Positions 1-11,828 are shown, counted from the first letter of the stretch. The stretch is DNA of 64,000 bases from Erythroxylum novogranatense (GCA_029891385.1 CM057231.1:68526990-68590989), one strand, 5' to 3'. Numbers and translations are program-made. The notes: generated from the letters alone by a model not told the origin.

Positions 1-318
1 TATTTGTTATTAATCAAAAGCTTTGACGAAGATGCATCATAATTTCAGAAAATATATGTTACATATCAGTGCGAATCATCTTGAGGTCTTATTCAATAGT
101 AACTCGTAGATAAACTACTTCCTCATGAAGATCACCTACTGAGTCACTCAGGTCATCAACTTTAGTATGAATTTCCTCAATTTATTTTACTAGTGCTTCG
201 TGAATTTCCTTTTGTGTGTGACTAATTTCCTCTAAAACATTAGTAGAATCTTGTTGAGGTGTACTCGGTGGATGGAAATTTTTAGTAACAGATAGTTCTG
301 AAGGTAAAATATCTAATT
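1..318 (-). other. Copia A: end of post-pol region and 3' non-coding
   Basis: This stretch is collinear with the end of the post-pol ORF and the non-coding region before the polypurine tract in the copia copies ending at 29336 and 48862. It holds no intact reading frame. The polypurine tract and 3' LTR of this element should lie just outside the window. Confidence 0.5.
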
Positions 319-801
319 CTATGATTTTGATAATAGGAGGTTTGAATGTTTGTTTTCTTTATGGGAGATCAAGATCATCAGGTCTAGGTAATTTGGAACT
401 AGTTGTCCAAGAAGGTGTAATACTTCTTTAATTGATGGTATAAAACTTAAAGGTCTAAAATGCATGATCAGATGCATAAAGGTCTCTAAGTTAAAATTGG
501 TACCTTCAACCATGATAGTTCTGTACTGTCCTTTTGTAACTCTTCCAACTACCTTGAAAGTTGCATCTGTGGTGAAACTTCCACATTGAATTCTTGATGG
601 TTTTAAGATATGATGTGAGACATAGATATCCTTAGGTTGAGCTGCATTGCATGCATCATCTATGTTCTTCACAACTACTTGAATCTGATCTTCTGTAAGA
701 TCATCTTTATTTCCTTCAAGGAACATCTTCTTTTTTTCTTTTTCTTCATTGCATGCAATGTTTGAAGATCTCGGTTTTATATCTGGCATAATTTTGATCA
801 A
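319..801 (-). pseudogene. Copia A post-pol ORF, C-terminal part
   Basis: This 160-codon open stretch resembles the regions 28529-29189 and about 49030-49700 of the two other copia elements. Shared features are a motif of the type 'MPDIKPRS / VPDLQPPN', then 'DDLTEDQIQ..VKNIDDACNA' matching 'DDMSADQIAEAVKLIDAAC', then a 'SxxxxYVSH'-like stretch. It appears to be the distal part of the protein that starts near 2202, now split by stops and frameshifts. Its function is unknown. In Sireviruses this position holds the so-called envelope-like ORF, but I see no convincing signal peptide or transmembrane segment in it. Confidence 0.55.
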
Positions 802-1488
802 TGTTCTGCTTGTGATTGGATAAATTGTTTATCGATCCTTGGACATCTTCATTGGATATGGTTCTGACTTTTCATCTCACAAAATACCATATAATCTTCT
901 TTCTTCATGATTTAATAGATGTATTGATCGATCATTGATCAGTATAGGTTCGACTTGTACCTTGATTAACTTTTTCAAAGGTTCTCTTATAATAATTGAG
1001 CTTCTACTTTAAACAGGTACTGATTCTTCTATAACCTTCATTCTTAAATCCTCCTTGCTGATAGGTTGAGAAGGATTGTAACGTGCTAATTTATGTTCAA
1101 CTGACTTTGTCTTCTATTGAATATCGATGAAGTACTTTTTTTTACTGGTCTTCAGCTTCTTATGATCTTTTATCATTCTAGAAGGAAGTCGTTGTTGAGG
1201 CTTCTTTCTTTCAAACACTAATTTCTTCTTAATTTATATCTCTTTAATTGATTTTGTTGATTGACTTTGCAATATTGAGACGAAAGATTCAGTAACTTGA
1301 AGTGCTTTCTGTGGTTTTTCAAAATCTTCACCAAGAGTCAAATCTTTTTGTTTCTTCTGTTCTTGTTGTCGTAAGGTTAGTAATCTTGGTGACCTTCTTG
1401 ATTGTTTAGAATTTTATGAATGAAGTGTCTCTCCCTTTCTCTTCAATGACACTTGTTGTAAAGACTATTTAGCCTGGCTTTCTTCTCT

Positions 1489-2202
1489 TTATGAAATCGT
1501 CTTAGCTTTTATTGATACTTCTGACGATTTCTCTTTCTTTTCTTCTATAGATGTTCTTCCTGTGGGTTGAGGTTTTGTCTTTCTTGCGGGTGTAACATTT
1601 TCACTCCGGCTGCGTTTGACAACATGCTCCCCCTCAACCCTTGCTTTTGGAGTAGAACCTATATGCGCCTTGTCTTGAATCTTTAATCCCATTCGACTAA
1701 CAGTGGTTGCATTAATGATGCTTTCCGCATCCATCTTCATCCTGTTTCCTCTGTCAAGAAGAATTCCAGAATCTTTAAAGATCTTTGTTAGCAACATACC
1801 ATATGGTAAGGAACTAGAATCTCTCTTCGACTTCATCATGTACTTCAAAATTAAGTACAGAAGATTAATAGGTTGATGATTGAGTAGATGAAACAAACAT
1901 TGTTCATCTATCGTCGTCATAACATTCTTCGAGCCTAATCGTGGTAGAACACAATGAAAAAATAGAGAATGTAGAACCCTAGCCTTTGGGACAAGAGTTG
2001 ACACCTTCTTGTCTTTTGGGCCACTATTTCCATATAGTTGTCGATTGATGTGTGCCTTGTCTACACTGCCTTGAGTCATCCATTTTGTGTTATGAGATAG
2101 CTTTGCTCTAATACATGGACACCCACTAACTTTGTCGATTAAATCTAGTGTCACGATAACCGACAATCTATCTACCATTGATACTAAGGTATCGTCTGCC
2201 AC
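1489..2202 (-). pseudogene. Copia A post-pol ORF, N-terminal domain (putative plant transposon protein)
   Basis: A 237-codon reading frame encodes a globular first ~180 residues followed by a Lys/Arg/Ser/Glu-rich tail. Landmarks are 'KWMTQGSV', 'INRQLYGN', 'LVPKARVLHSLFFHCVLPR', 'DEQCLFHLLNHQPINLLYLI' and 'SSLPYGMLLTKIF'. The same landmarks appear in order in the element at 50558-51121 and, broken, at 27100-27560. This is the domain seen in many plant LTR elements as a 'putative plant transposon protein'. It lies downstream of RNase H in the element's orientation, so it is a separate product from Gag-Pol. Its role is unknown. Conservation in three diverged elements suggests it was under selection while they were active. 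Confidence 0.6.
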
Positions 2203-2649
2203 TTTTGCATTCTTCCAAAACTCATATAACTCATTCAGATAGACTGTTTCACGAACCTAAAAGAAGTTTTTCCATCCAACTGCTTCAATTTCTGGTTCAA
2301 TGTCCATCTAGTTTTGCTTCAAAGAGTCGAAATCAACATGTCTTCCATAGATCATAGATTGCTCCATTTGTGATCTGTAATCAATAAAAACTTAACACAC
2401 AAATGTATTTTGCTCAAAGTAATGATGTTAGTATCTGAAGATGAGAATGTGAACCGAAAGAACTTGACGCTAAGAACAAAGTAATGAAATGTTTTGATTG
2501 AGAGCACTACAAAAATCGATTTCAGAGTATTTCAGAAATATTCTAGAGTAAGTGATATTCTATAATCTTGAGAAGATTTCCCTCTAATACCTTCTCTTGA
2601 AAAGTTACCATCTATGACTTACTATTACTATTTACTTGAAACTTACGAA

Positions 2650-3300
2650 TTTTATCTTCTTCGCTTGTGAATCATCTAGGTCATAATGTGTCAGACGATT
2701 GGTCATTCAACATTACCATATTCAAGTTTCGTCTAATTTATTTGAATCTATCTTCATTCAAAATTTTAGTGAATATATCCAAACATTGATGATTTGTCTC
2801 AACAAATTTTAGACTGATGATTCTCCTCTGTACATAGTCTCGTAGAAAATGATGTCTAACTTCAATATGTTTTACCCTCGAGTGTTGTATTGGATTCTTT
2901 GATAGATTGATAGCACTTGTGTTGTCACAGAAGATTGGAATTTGTTCTTCTTATATTGAGTAATCTTCTAACTGATACTTGATCCATAACGTCTGTGAAC
3001 AACAGCTTGCAACTGACATATATTCAATTTCTGCAGTAGATAAGCAATTGAACTTTTCCTTTTACTTAACCAAGAAACTAGATTATGGTCAAGAAAGTGA
3101 CAACCTCCACTTGTACTATCAATCCTATCTCCAACATAATCAGCATCACAATAGCCAATTAACCTGAAATTTTTACCTTTCTCATACATTAAACAAAGAT
3201 CAGTAGATCTTGACAAATATCTCAAAATTCTTTTAACAACAATATAGTGAGATTCTCTAGGATCTGCTTGAAATCTTGCACACAAATAGACACTAAATAG
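2650..3300 (-). pseudogene. Copia A RNase H domain (degenerate)
   Basis: The frame at 2968-3285 contains the copia RNase H hallmarks 'GYCDADYVGDRIDSTSGGCHFL' (cut here to its key residues: D of CDADYVGD) and 'NLVSWLSKRKSSIA'. It begins in the linker 'RFQADPRESHYIVVKRILRYL', typical of the RT-RNase H junction in Ty1/copia polyproteins. A frameshift breaks the usual 'ALSTAEAEY' motif. The rest of the domain continues with stops to about 2650, where the lysine-rich end of pol and the spacer to the post-pol ORF begin. Confidence 0.85.
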
Positions 3301-4260
3301 AATATCAGGTGTGCTTGCTGTAAGGTAAAGTAGAGAACCAATAATTCATCTGAAAAGAGTTTGATCAACCTTCTTACCTACTTCATCCGTAGATAAAAGG
3401 TTTGTAGGATGCATAAGAGTTGACACAGGTTTCATCTTTTCCATTTCATATTTAACCAACAGTTTTTTGATATCTTTCTATTGATGAATAAATTTTTTTT
3501 CTTCGGTTTGCTTAATTTGTAAACCAAGAAAAAATTTTAATTCACCCATCATACTCATTTCAAATTTACTTTTCATTAGATTCTCAAAACTGGAACATAG
3601 CTTCTTAAAAGTTGCACCAAAAATAGTATCTCATTTATGATGAAATTATTTTAATACATTTTCTAAAAAAGTCTTATCTACATGTCCTCTACTAAAACCG
3701 TTTCAATCAAAAGGAACTTAGACGATCATACCAAGCCCGAGGTGCTTGTTTCAAACCATACAAAGCTTTATGAAGTCTATAGACATAATCTGATTTATTA
3801 GAATCTTCAAAACCAGGAGGTTGCTTTAAATAAACCTCTTCATTTATATTCCATTCAAAAAGGCACTTTTTACATCCATTTGAAACAGTTTTATATCATG
3901 ATAAACAACATATGCAAGAAAAATCCTAATAGCTTCTAATTTAGCTACAGGAGCCTAGGTTTCATTATAGTCTATTTCTTCTTGTTGATTATAGTCTTGA
4001 GCTACTAATCTAACTTTGTTACAACTTACTCGATTCGTTTAGTTTATTTTTAAAAACCCATCTGGTTCCTATGATTAACTTATTGGAGGGTCTAGGAACT
4101 AAAAACCAAACTTTGTTCCTTGTAAATTGATTCAGCTCCTCTTGCATGACTAAAATCCAAGCTTCATCCTGAAGAACTTCATCAATTTTCTTAGGCTCTA
4201 ATTCAGAAATAAAAGCTACATTTGCCTCTCTTCTAAATTTATACCTAGTTCTCACATCTT
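3301..4260 (-). pseudogene. Copia A reverse transcriptase domain (degenerate)
   Basis: The start of the domain is seen at 4019-4255: 'DEAWILVMQEELNQFTRNKVW', 'LVPRPSNKLIIGTRWVFKNKL', matching the RVT_2 family of copia elements. The remainder, 3301-4018, is collinear with copia RT but split by several stops and frameshifts. It would copy the element RNA within the virus-like particle. The copy is non-functional. Confidence 0.85.
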
Positions 4261-4423
4261 CTAATGTTTCACCTATAATTAGATTTTCTAGGTGGATTTA
4301 TGCCTCCAGTCTTTTCTCAGACTAAGGTTTTTAGGAATATCTTCTATTTTATCTAGTGGAGCATCTAATGGTGACAAGTCTACATTATCAAGCAAGGGAA
4401 CTGATATGGTTTTATTATTAGAA

Positions 4424-5300
4424 TCATTTTTTTCTATCTGGTTGTGAACCATCATCAAATTTGATGTGCATAGATTCTTCAAAAAATTTAAAAGTAAGAT
4501 TATAAACCTTATAAGCTTTAGAAGACAATGAGTATCCTAAAAAATTTCCTGAATTGATCTTAGAATCAAATTTATCCAATATTTCTTTTGTATTCAATAT
4601 AGTACACTTGCAACCGAACGGATGGAAGTAAGAGATATTTGGCTTCCTTCCTTTCATAACTCATATGGAGTTTTATTTAACCAAGGTCGCAAAAGTATTC
4701 TATTTTAAATATAACAAGCTGTATTTACAGCTTTTGCCTAGAAATACTTAGGAAGATTCATTTTACAGAGCATGGTTATTGCCATTTCCTGAATCGTCTT
4801 ATTCTTTCTTTCTACAACTCCATTTTGTTGTGGAGTTCTAGGAGTAGAGAAATTATGAAAAATTCCATTCTCTTCACAAAACATTCTGAATTTTTCATTT
4901 TCAAATTCACCACCATGATCACTTTTAATTCCAACAATAGAAATTCCTTTTTCATTTTGCAAATTTTTGGAAAGAACTTTAAAACACTTAAGGGACTCAT
5001 CTTTATGTGATAAAAATAAAATCCAACAAAATCTAGTGAAGTCATCAACAATTCGAGACGATACTTCTTTCTCGCCAAGACTTAATGTTCTAATTGGACC
5101 AAATAAATCTATATGTAACAACCTAAAAGGTCAAGCGAAGTTACAACATTTTAGAAGAAAAGATGCTTTAACTTTGTTTTTCTTTTGTCAACTATCACAA
5201 AAGAAATCTTTGTTAAAACTTATTTTTGGTAAAACTCTTACCAAATCATGTTTAATCAACTTGGAAATATGTTTAAAAGTAACATGACCTAGCTTTTTAT
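4424..5300 (-). pseudogene. Copia A integrase (degenerate)
   Basis: The frame 4738-5121 shows the rve core: 'HIDLFGPIRTLSLG', 'VDDFTRFCWILFLSHKDES', 'IKSDHGGEFENEKF', 'NFSTPRTPQQNGVVERKNKT'. The catalytic D,D,E residues (HIDLFGP, KSDHGGEF, NGVVERKN) are present. The frame 4424-4657 carries the C-terminal extension ('KPNISYFHPFGCKCTILN', 'NFLGYSLSSKAYKVYN'). The domain joins cDNA to the host chromosome. Frameshifts near 4660-4740 and 5120 break it. Confidence 0.9.
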
Positions 5301-5733
5301 TCCAAATATTTTTTTCCTCATCTGTTGATATAAAACATGAAATATTTTGATTTTGCAAATCTTTTAAATTAATCTTATAAAGATTGTTTCGTCTTTTGGC
5401 AGAAAAGAATATGAAACCGTCCTTGTTATTGACTACACAATAATTTTGATTAAAGGATACTTCAAAGCCAGAATCACATAATTGACTTACACTAATCAAA
5501 TTATGCTTTAAACCTTCAACCAGTAGAATATTATCAATAGATGCACAAAAATCTTTACCCATTCTATCGATTCTAAATATTTTGTCCTGCTGGTTGTCTC
5601 CAAAAGTTACTGATACTCCCTGCTTATTTTGAAGGTCTAGGAGCATAGACCTTCTTCCTGTCATATGTCGTGAGCATCTACTGTCCAAATACCATTGGTG
5701 TTGGTTGCTTTTTCCAAGGAAGGAGATATGCAA
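5188..5733 (-). pseudogene. Copia A protease remnant / GAG-pre-integrase
   Basis: The 181-codon frame reads 'QWYLDSRCSRHMTGRRSMLLDL' (shown here by its key part YLDSRCSRHMTG), equivalent to the copia protease site 'LDSGCSRHMTG'. The catalytic DSG has become DSR. It runs through 'LISVSQLCDSGFEVSFN' and 'NIWNKKLGHVTFKHISKL', the GAG-pre-integrase zinc-binding region. The Gly-to-Arg change next to the protease aspartate would abolish activity. Confidence 0.85.
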
Positions 5734-6003
5734 TAGATATTATGTTCTTTTTAGGTACTAAGATTTTCTTGGGTCTTTTGGGGTTAGTCTTATAATTATT
5801 CATCAAATGACAATAAAAAGATTGTTTCTTTTTCTTTTTGTAAGGAAAAAAACTCTTATTGTAACGAATATTGCTATTAGTAAACCCTAAACCACTCTTA
5901 TCATTAGGATGTCTATATCTTCCAATCATGTCATTCATTTTTTTATACTTTCAGTAAAGGTTGATAAATTTGCTGAAAGAGTATTAATCCTTTATTTCAA
6001 TGA

Positions 6004-8116
6004 CTAATTTTTGGAATTATGTAAATATAGTGCCTGGAAAGTAAGTGTATTTACATGTAACTTTATCTTCTTTAGTTACAGTTTTGTAATGAAAATATTT
6101 ATTATTAATAAAACAAAAGAGTTTGGTTTTATCTGTGTGAGCGCTATATATCTGGTCAAAAGGTACCAAGATTCTTTTGTAAGTAATATACATATACATA
6201 GAGATGTATGGGAAACATGTATATTATTAGAATCTGAATTAATTGATTCACAGTTGAATAATCAAGTTGGTCACTTGATTATAGTTTAGACTGTAGTGTT
6301 GCGATTTATCTCCATATAAGTAAAGGAGTTTACTTAAAGGGAATGATGAGTTTCATATCATGATAGTAGTAGATTATCGATAATGGTACTATTCAATGAA
6401 TCTGGAATCAAGTATGTTTTCAAGAATAAAGTGGGCCGTTACTTTAATCTTAAACATACAACTTAAGCATTTGCTTATTATGAATCATAATCTTGACGAG
6501 TGGTGAACTTATATATGTTTCATTATAATTCTTGATATGATAAGAATGAATTTTTACAGAGTATTTATCCAATGTCTGCATGTTGGAATTATTAATTGAA
6601 ACATGTATCAGGGAACATTTACTCAAATAAAGAGTTCATAGTGCTATCATTACTTCTAGATGTTTTAAGGAGATTTGGTGATTAAACTAGCGCTAGTAGT
6701 TTGATGGACTAGCTACCCATCAAATCTTGACACTAAGATGAGATCTTGTGTGTTAATTACCATATAATATAAAATGGGAGATCTAGAAGGAAAAACCAAC
6801 ATAAGGGTAAAATGGTAATTTTACCCTTTATTGTGTGGATGGTTATAATAAGATTCTAAATAGAGTTTGCAATTGGACATAAAATATGTATTCTCATAAT
6901 ATTTAATAATTCAAGAGTTCAACTAATTGTCTTTAGTGGAATGACATTTAGTTAATAAGCTAGAATTAATTAATGAGATTGAATTAATTCAGGCTTATTG
7001 AGATTGAATTATCAAAGTCCAATAAGATTCCCCACTTGGCTTTAAGGAAGGTTATCAAGCTAAGTAAGAAATATAAATGGAGGTTTTAGAAGCCCATAAT
7101 TGAATGTTGGGCTTGGTCTAATTAATGGTTAATTAGAAGCCCAAATGTACATTTAGAAATGGGCTAGATTTTGGTTTAATGTAATTAATTAGATTAATTA
7201 TATTTAAAAAAATTTATAAAGGAGAAGTAGCAATTTCGGTTTTGTTAGGTGAAATGTGAAGCTACACATTTGACATTAAAATGCTAAAATAAAGATGGTC
7301 TTTATTATGGTTTATCATCATTAAATTGAGTTATGAACTTACCATTAAATGGTTTAATGGTTTTCTTTTAATGTTAGCATGTAACCTATTTGCATTTATT
7401 AGATTAAAGATGAAAGATGTACATTAGATGTACCATTTTCCTTCTTTCTTCTTGCCAAAACTGAAATTGGTTATTCAATTTTAGGTTATAGTCTTTTCAT
7501 ATAGCCATTTTAAAGATAAATGAAGAGAGTCTCATTTATTGACAATTTTATGATTGATTAATGCAAGAAGTGATGCATTGGATGCCTCTCTCTTCTTCCA
7601 TTTATGCATAACCGAAATTGGAGTGTAAGAAAGAGATCTTTCATGTTCTTGACACCTTCTCTCCTTTCATGCAAGGTAGAATCGAAAATACCAATAGAAA
7701 GAGTTTTATTTTTGGTTCTTCTTCTTCTAAGAAAATCTCCTCCAAACATTTCTTCTCCTTTCCCACCAAAGGATTTTGTTAACCTAATTGTCCTTGAAGA
7801 ACAAGTGGTAAATCTAATTGGTTGAGGATACAACAACAAGGAGAAAGTAGATTGCTAAATAAAAAGATTTAAAGGCAAAGGATTTGGATACTAGAAGAAG
7901 GAGAGGATAGCATAGCGAGGATTTAAAGTTGTAGCAAAGGAGTCGGTAATACTCCTGATCTTGTTTATGTTTTATTATCCTTATATCATATCATGTATGG
8001 ATTAGCATGATGATTTGGATTTTTTGCTTCTGCTACAAGTAATGATTTCTTAAAAATTTTGAAATCTACCGTTTCTCCAAATATAGCATGCTTTGTTTTT
8101 CCGATCCAACACTAAT
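6004..8116. mobile_element. Solo LTR, 2.1 kb, with CTAAT target duplications
   Basis: The copia A coding region is interrupted at 'ATTAG' (minus strand) by 6009-8111, flanked on both sides by the same five bases CTAAT (6004-6008 and 8112-8116). The right end reads CCGATCCAACA and the left end TTTTGGAATT; restoring one base gives TG...CA ends that are inverted (TGTTGGA / TCCAACA). No reverse transcriptase or integrase coding is present inside, so this is best read as a solo LTR left by recombination between the LTRs of a younger element. Short open frames inside it (such as 7558-7839) have no recognisable protein. Confidence 0.75.
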
Positions 8117-8161
8117 TTTCTTAGATCTATCTATAGTTACTTTCTTTTTCATATCGTCTAC

Positions 8162-8880
8162 TTATTTCTTAAGGAAGACTTTTTCTTTCTCTAACACTTT
8201 CGTTTTCTTCAAGTTTGCAACAAATTTCCTTTTTAAGGCTCTATATTGCTTTAATATAGCATGTGAATCTTCTAAAAGTTCTAAATATGCTTCTTGAAGT
8301 TCATTAAAATTAGAAGTTACCTCATCGTCACTTTCTTTTTTAGCTACTAAGCATTTATTTGCTTGTACTGATGCTTCTGAATCGGAATCAGATTCGGACG
8401 AATGCAAATCTTCCCAAGTTGCCATCATGCACTTTTTGTTTTCTTTACTTTTCTTTTGTTTTCTTCTGAGAAACAGACATTCAGACTTGTAGTGTCCTGG
8501 TTTGTTGCACTAGTAGCAAATGATAGAGGTTTTCTCGTTCTTGACTTCGTCTTTGCTATTTTTCTTAAAAGAAAAGTCTTTATTTCCCTTTACTTTCTTT
8601 TTCCACATTCTTCTAATCTTTCTTGAAATGAAAGATAGTTCATCATCATCTTCACTTGAATCTTGATCAGATTCACTGGTATCATCATTCTTGATTTCTT
8701 CAATCTTCAATGTTTTTGACAATGAACTTCTATTTTTCTGAATCTTATGATTCTTCTAACCATCCTTTAATGCTATAGATTTGTCTCTTCTAGGTTTATC
8801 TTTTGCATAAAGCTCTACTTCATGTATCTTCAAAGAACCAAGCAATTCATCTAGCTTTAATTTGCTCAAGTCCTTGGCTT
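8162..8880 (-). pseudogene. Copia A Gag C-terminal part with zinc knuckle
   Basis: Frames 8510-8722 and 8162-8428 encode an acidic, Ser-rich linker ('SESDQDSSEDDDELSFISRK'), a basic stretch and a coiled-coil-like end ('RALKRKFVANLKKTKVLEKE'). Between them, near 8485-8525, the minus strand encodes a CCHC knuckle whose last part reads CNKPGHYKSEC; the residue before CNKP is a TAG stop. The knuckle binds RNA in virus-like particles. Stops show the copy is dead. Confidence 0.75.
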
Positions 8881-9448
8881 ATTGTACTGCAGTAACTTTA
8901 GGTCTCCATCTTTTAGGTAGACTTCTGAGAATCTTTTTGACATGGTCTTGATTATCATAGATTCTCGCAAGAGCTTTAAGTCCATTAACGATTGTTTGAA
9001 ATCGTCCAAACATCTTATCAATAGACTCATCTTCTTTCATCTTGAACAACTCATACTGAGGTACAAGAATACTGATCTTGGACTCTTTCACCTGATTTAT
9101 GCCTTCATGTGTGATGGATAAAGTGTCCCACATCTCCTTTGCAGTTTCGCATCCATGAACTTTATCATATTCACTTATGCTTAGAGCATAACTCAGAAAG
9201 AACTTAGCCTTTAAGTTTAATTGAAATCGAGCTTTCTGATTGGCTGACCATCTGATACAAGGAATGATATTTCCTTCATCATTTACTAGTATGTATGGTC
9301 CATTCTCGATGATATCCCAAAGATCAATATGTGTGGATTCTATAAAGAGCCACATCCTGTCCTTCCAATAATGATAATCCTCACCATTGAATGCAGGAGG
9401 TCTTGTGACCGAGGCATATTCAGTTATAAAAATATGTGATTCAGCCAT
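8879..9448 (-). pseudogene. Copia A Gag (UBN2-type)
   Basis: The 189-codon frame starts 'MAESHIFITEYASVTRPPAF', then 'NGEDYHYWKDRMWLFIESTH' and 'LWDIIENGPY', followed by 'AKEMWDTLSITHEG' and 'FGRFQTIVNGLKAL'. This is the plant copia Gag (UBN2) signature. The chosen Met lies about 45 bases inside the element from the primer-binding site at 9492-9505. The frame is closed by a stop at 8879, but similarity to Gag continues in the lower-coordinate frames. Confidence 0.85.
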
Positions 9449-9491
9449 AGATCTTTGTTCTCACTTTGTAAAGGTAGTTCTTGGAAACCGA

Positions 9492-9505
9492 GCTCTGATA
9501 CCAAC
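9492..9505 (-). promoter_or_regulatory. Primer-binding site of copia A
   Basis: On the minus strand this reads GTTGGTATCAGAGC, the standard complement of the plant initiator tRNA-Met 3' end used by Ty1/copia elements. It directly abuts the LTR end at 9506. Confidence 0.85.
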
Positions 9506-10552
9506 TGAAGTAAATCACTTGTTAATATAGAATTCACGTAAAGTATACAAAATACACAAGAAGGGGGGTTGAATTGTGTAATCTTCTTTAGAATACAAAA
9601 ACTTTTGATATTTCTTGAAAAAAAATTTCAACTATCAAATGAATACCAAAGATACTATACTAAAGCAGCTACGTATTTGAATCAAAAATAAATTTTATCT
9701 ACTCATCTAATAACAAAAAAAAAAAGTGTAAGGTTAGAGAATAGACGCCACAATTTTATACTGGTTCACCCTAAACCTTGAGCTATGTCCAGTCCTTAGA
9801 ATTCGTCTGATATTTCACTATAGTCTTTCAACTTTACAAGTATTCTTTCTTCCCTTCCAGAGCCTTTTTAGGTCTCTTACACAAAGTATTCTTTTTGCTA
9901 TCTTAGCCTCTCCAGGCTCTTAGCCTTTTCTTTCTCTTGCTTAGAAAGATATTGAGAGCTTTTTGTTACAGTAGCGTTTGCTCTCTTGTATCACACTTTG
10001 AATGCAAAATTTTTCTAAATATGTAAGACTTAAAAAAAACTTCTTCAGTCTTCGACTAGGACTAGTATTTATAGCCTAAGTCTCCAACTACTTCTTGAAA
10101 AACTGCTTCTTGTTTCTTTTAAAAACCGTTATTTAGTTGAGTTCTATAACTAACTCCAACTAGCTAACTGTCTGGCGTACTAGAGTATCTTCTTCTCTGT
10201 ATCGTCTGTGTTTTGTTTCTTTTTTGATGACGTGTCGTCTGTGTTTTGCTTCTTCTGTGTTTTGGCTTCTTCTGTGATGACGTGTCGTCTATATTTTGTT
10301 TCTTTTATGTTTTGCTTCTTTTGTGATGATGCGTCGTATGTGTTTTGCTTTTACTGTGATGACATGTCATCTGTGTTTTGCTTCTTCTATGATGACGTGT
10401 TGTTTGTGTTTTGCTTCTTCTGTGATGACTATGTGATACTTATATTTTTTTGCACACTTAACACACTTATCAAAACAATTCATTTATTTCTAATATTATT
10501 ATTATTTGATTGTCACCAAAATTAATAGAAGTAAAGTCTTTTTGACTTAACA
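9506..10552 (-). repeat. 5' LTR of copia A (1047 bp)
   Basis: In element orientation the LTR begins TGTTAAGTCAAA (at 10552) and ends GATTTACTTCA (at 9506), next to the primer-binding site. It shares with the other two copia families a box at 9751-9795 related to TTTGGGGTGAACCAG, and a repeated 'CCTGAAAAGG..' type stem region at 9850-9930. Near its start (10200-10435) it carries its own tandem repeat. Confidence 0.85.
10200..10435. repeat. Minisatellite in copia A LTR
   Basis: About six to seven imperfect copies of a roughly 30-base unit containing GATGACGTGTCGTCTGTG and TTTTGCTTCTTCT lie one after the other. Because the unit lacks stops in one frame it produces a meaningless Cys/Phe-rich open frame. 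Confidence 0.85.
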
Positions 10553-10599
10553 CACACTTGTCATCCTAGATTTTCCCTTGGAATGTAGTAATGGATTGA

Positions 10600-11828
10600 T
10601 AATGTTTTTGATAAAATTTAATATACATTCATTGTTGAACGCTACCCCTGAATCAAACCTTTGACTGTCTAAATTGGTAATACTACTGCCCTATCCTACA
10701 AACCCGTACTGACCCGTTGCTCAAGACTATCAACTGATGATTTATTGGTCAAAGGAACCACACTATGTGCTTGCTTGCTATCAGTTTCTCCCACTACTGG
10801 ATACTCCCTGCTTGATTCATCCGAATTCTTATAACCTAACTGTTCAACTGATTTTTCCCCCTACACACTCAAGTTATCATGTGGCATTTTCACCAATTCC
10901 AATTCAGTGACAATATTATCATAACTTATTTCAATTTCCTCACTTTACATAACCCTATTAACTTTAGGAAGAGTCTCCACCTCATTCATAGTCAATACAT
11001 CACCTTCCACAGGAATGCTCCTCTCCTTGGATATCTTCTGATTAATGAAATCAATTCAACATTGAAAGAAATCAATTCATTGCCTATTGAGCTGGGATTT
11101 TCCAAGTGCCCCATTACTTCAACTGCTAATTTTCCTTTTGAGGTTATCGATTCATCAAAACCTATGAGCTCATTGTGACTCACTGATCTAAACAATTTTC
11201 CCATAAGCTTCCAATTTTTTTCACTGTACTAGGCTTCCATGGATAGGAAATAGCTACAAAATATTTTATAAGCAACATCTTCTTAACTTCATTATAGGCG
11301 TTGATCGGAAGAATACAGTCTCTTCTCACCTTAACATGAAGTTTAGCAAAACACACTCTTTCCATATTAACGATTTGGGTATCCATACTTATAGGCTTTC
11401 CTAATGAACTTGCTAGGAAGCTTAAACCTTCAATCATTCATAATTTAAGAGGATATGAAAATTAACCCATAATGGAATAACATCAATATTACCTAAATTG
11501 AAGTCAAAACCAGGTCTCCAACATTGAATGAACATCGATTGTCTATGGATGTGTCACGGACCGTGCTCCAAAATTTTATGAATGTTGCTTTCGGTGAAAA
11601 ATTTGAAGAGGAAGGAGTCTTTATCTTGAAACATTACTTTTTGCAATTCATTTTCCCCCCACCCTGCTAAAGCTCATGCTTGCACCACTAGAAAAGCTTA
11701 ACGTTTATTCTAGAAAACACCCACTAGTGCAGACGCCCATACACTTGCTCCTTCTATGAGGAGTTCCATTGGACGAGTTAGGATACCATCCTTTATTTCA
11801 TTGGAAAATATCGTAGCTCTACTCTATT
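10600..11828 (-). pseudogene. LINE ORF1 fragment (DUF4283-type), 3' part
   Basis: The minus strand encodes, with stops and frameshifts, 'FFTESNIHKILEHGPWHIH', 'RQSMFIQCWRPGFDFNLGNI' and, at 11180-11437, 'LASSLGKPISMDTQIVNMER' and 'VCFAKLHVKVRRDCILP'. This is the DUF4283 RNA-binding region of plant L1 LINE ORF1 ('VLEGGPW...LSxIASxVGKPLxxD...ARVCVEV'). The part to about 10600 is the poorly conserved linker. The sequence is split from its 5' part by the solo LTR at 11829-15336. Copia A sits immediately downstream. Confidence 0.75.

Larger units (their letters stand above)
1..10552 (-). mobile_element. Ty1/copia LTR retrotransposon A (Sirevirus-like), 3' end outside window
   Basis: The minus strand shows, in order, a 5' LTR, an initiator-Met-type primer-binding site, gag, a zinc knuckle, GAG-pre-integrase, integrase, reverse transcriptase and RNase H, then an additional post-pol coding region before the window edge. 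This domain order (integrase before reverse transcriptase) defines Ty1/copia; an extra reading frame after RNase H is typical of the Sirevirus/SIRE lineage. The coding sequence has many stops and frameshifts, including a stop inside the zinc knuckle, so the copy is dead. It was later interrupted by a solo LTR at 6009-8111. The 3' LTR is not visible because the window begins inside the post-pol region. Confidence 0.9.

Noticed and set aside
319..2202. Retroviral envelope protein in copia A
   Set aside because: Position suggests the so-called envelope-like ORF, but no signal peptide or membrane span is visible; described only as an unknown post-pol protein.
2500..2520. CACTACAAAAATCG as another CACTA terminus
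   Set aside because: Lies in the copia A coding/non-coding junction with no subterminal repeats nearby, so probably chance; it could be re-examined with a copy search.
7558..7839. 93-codon frame and its antisense partner as small genes
   Set aside because: Located within the solo LTR at 6009-8111, no family features, opened on both strands by composition.
10208..10525. Cys/Phe-rich 105-codon frame resembling a secreted peptide
   Set aside because: Encoded by the LTR minisatellite unit; repeats explain it.
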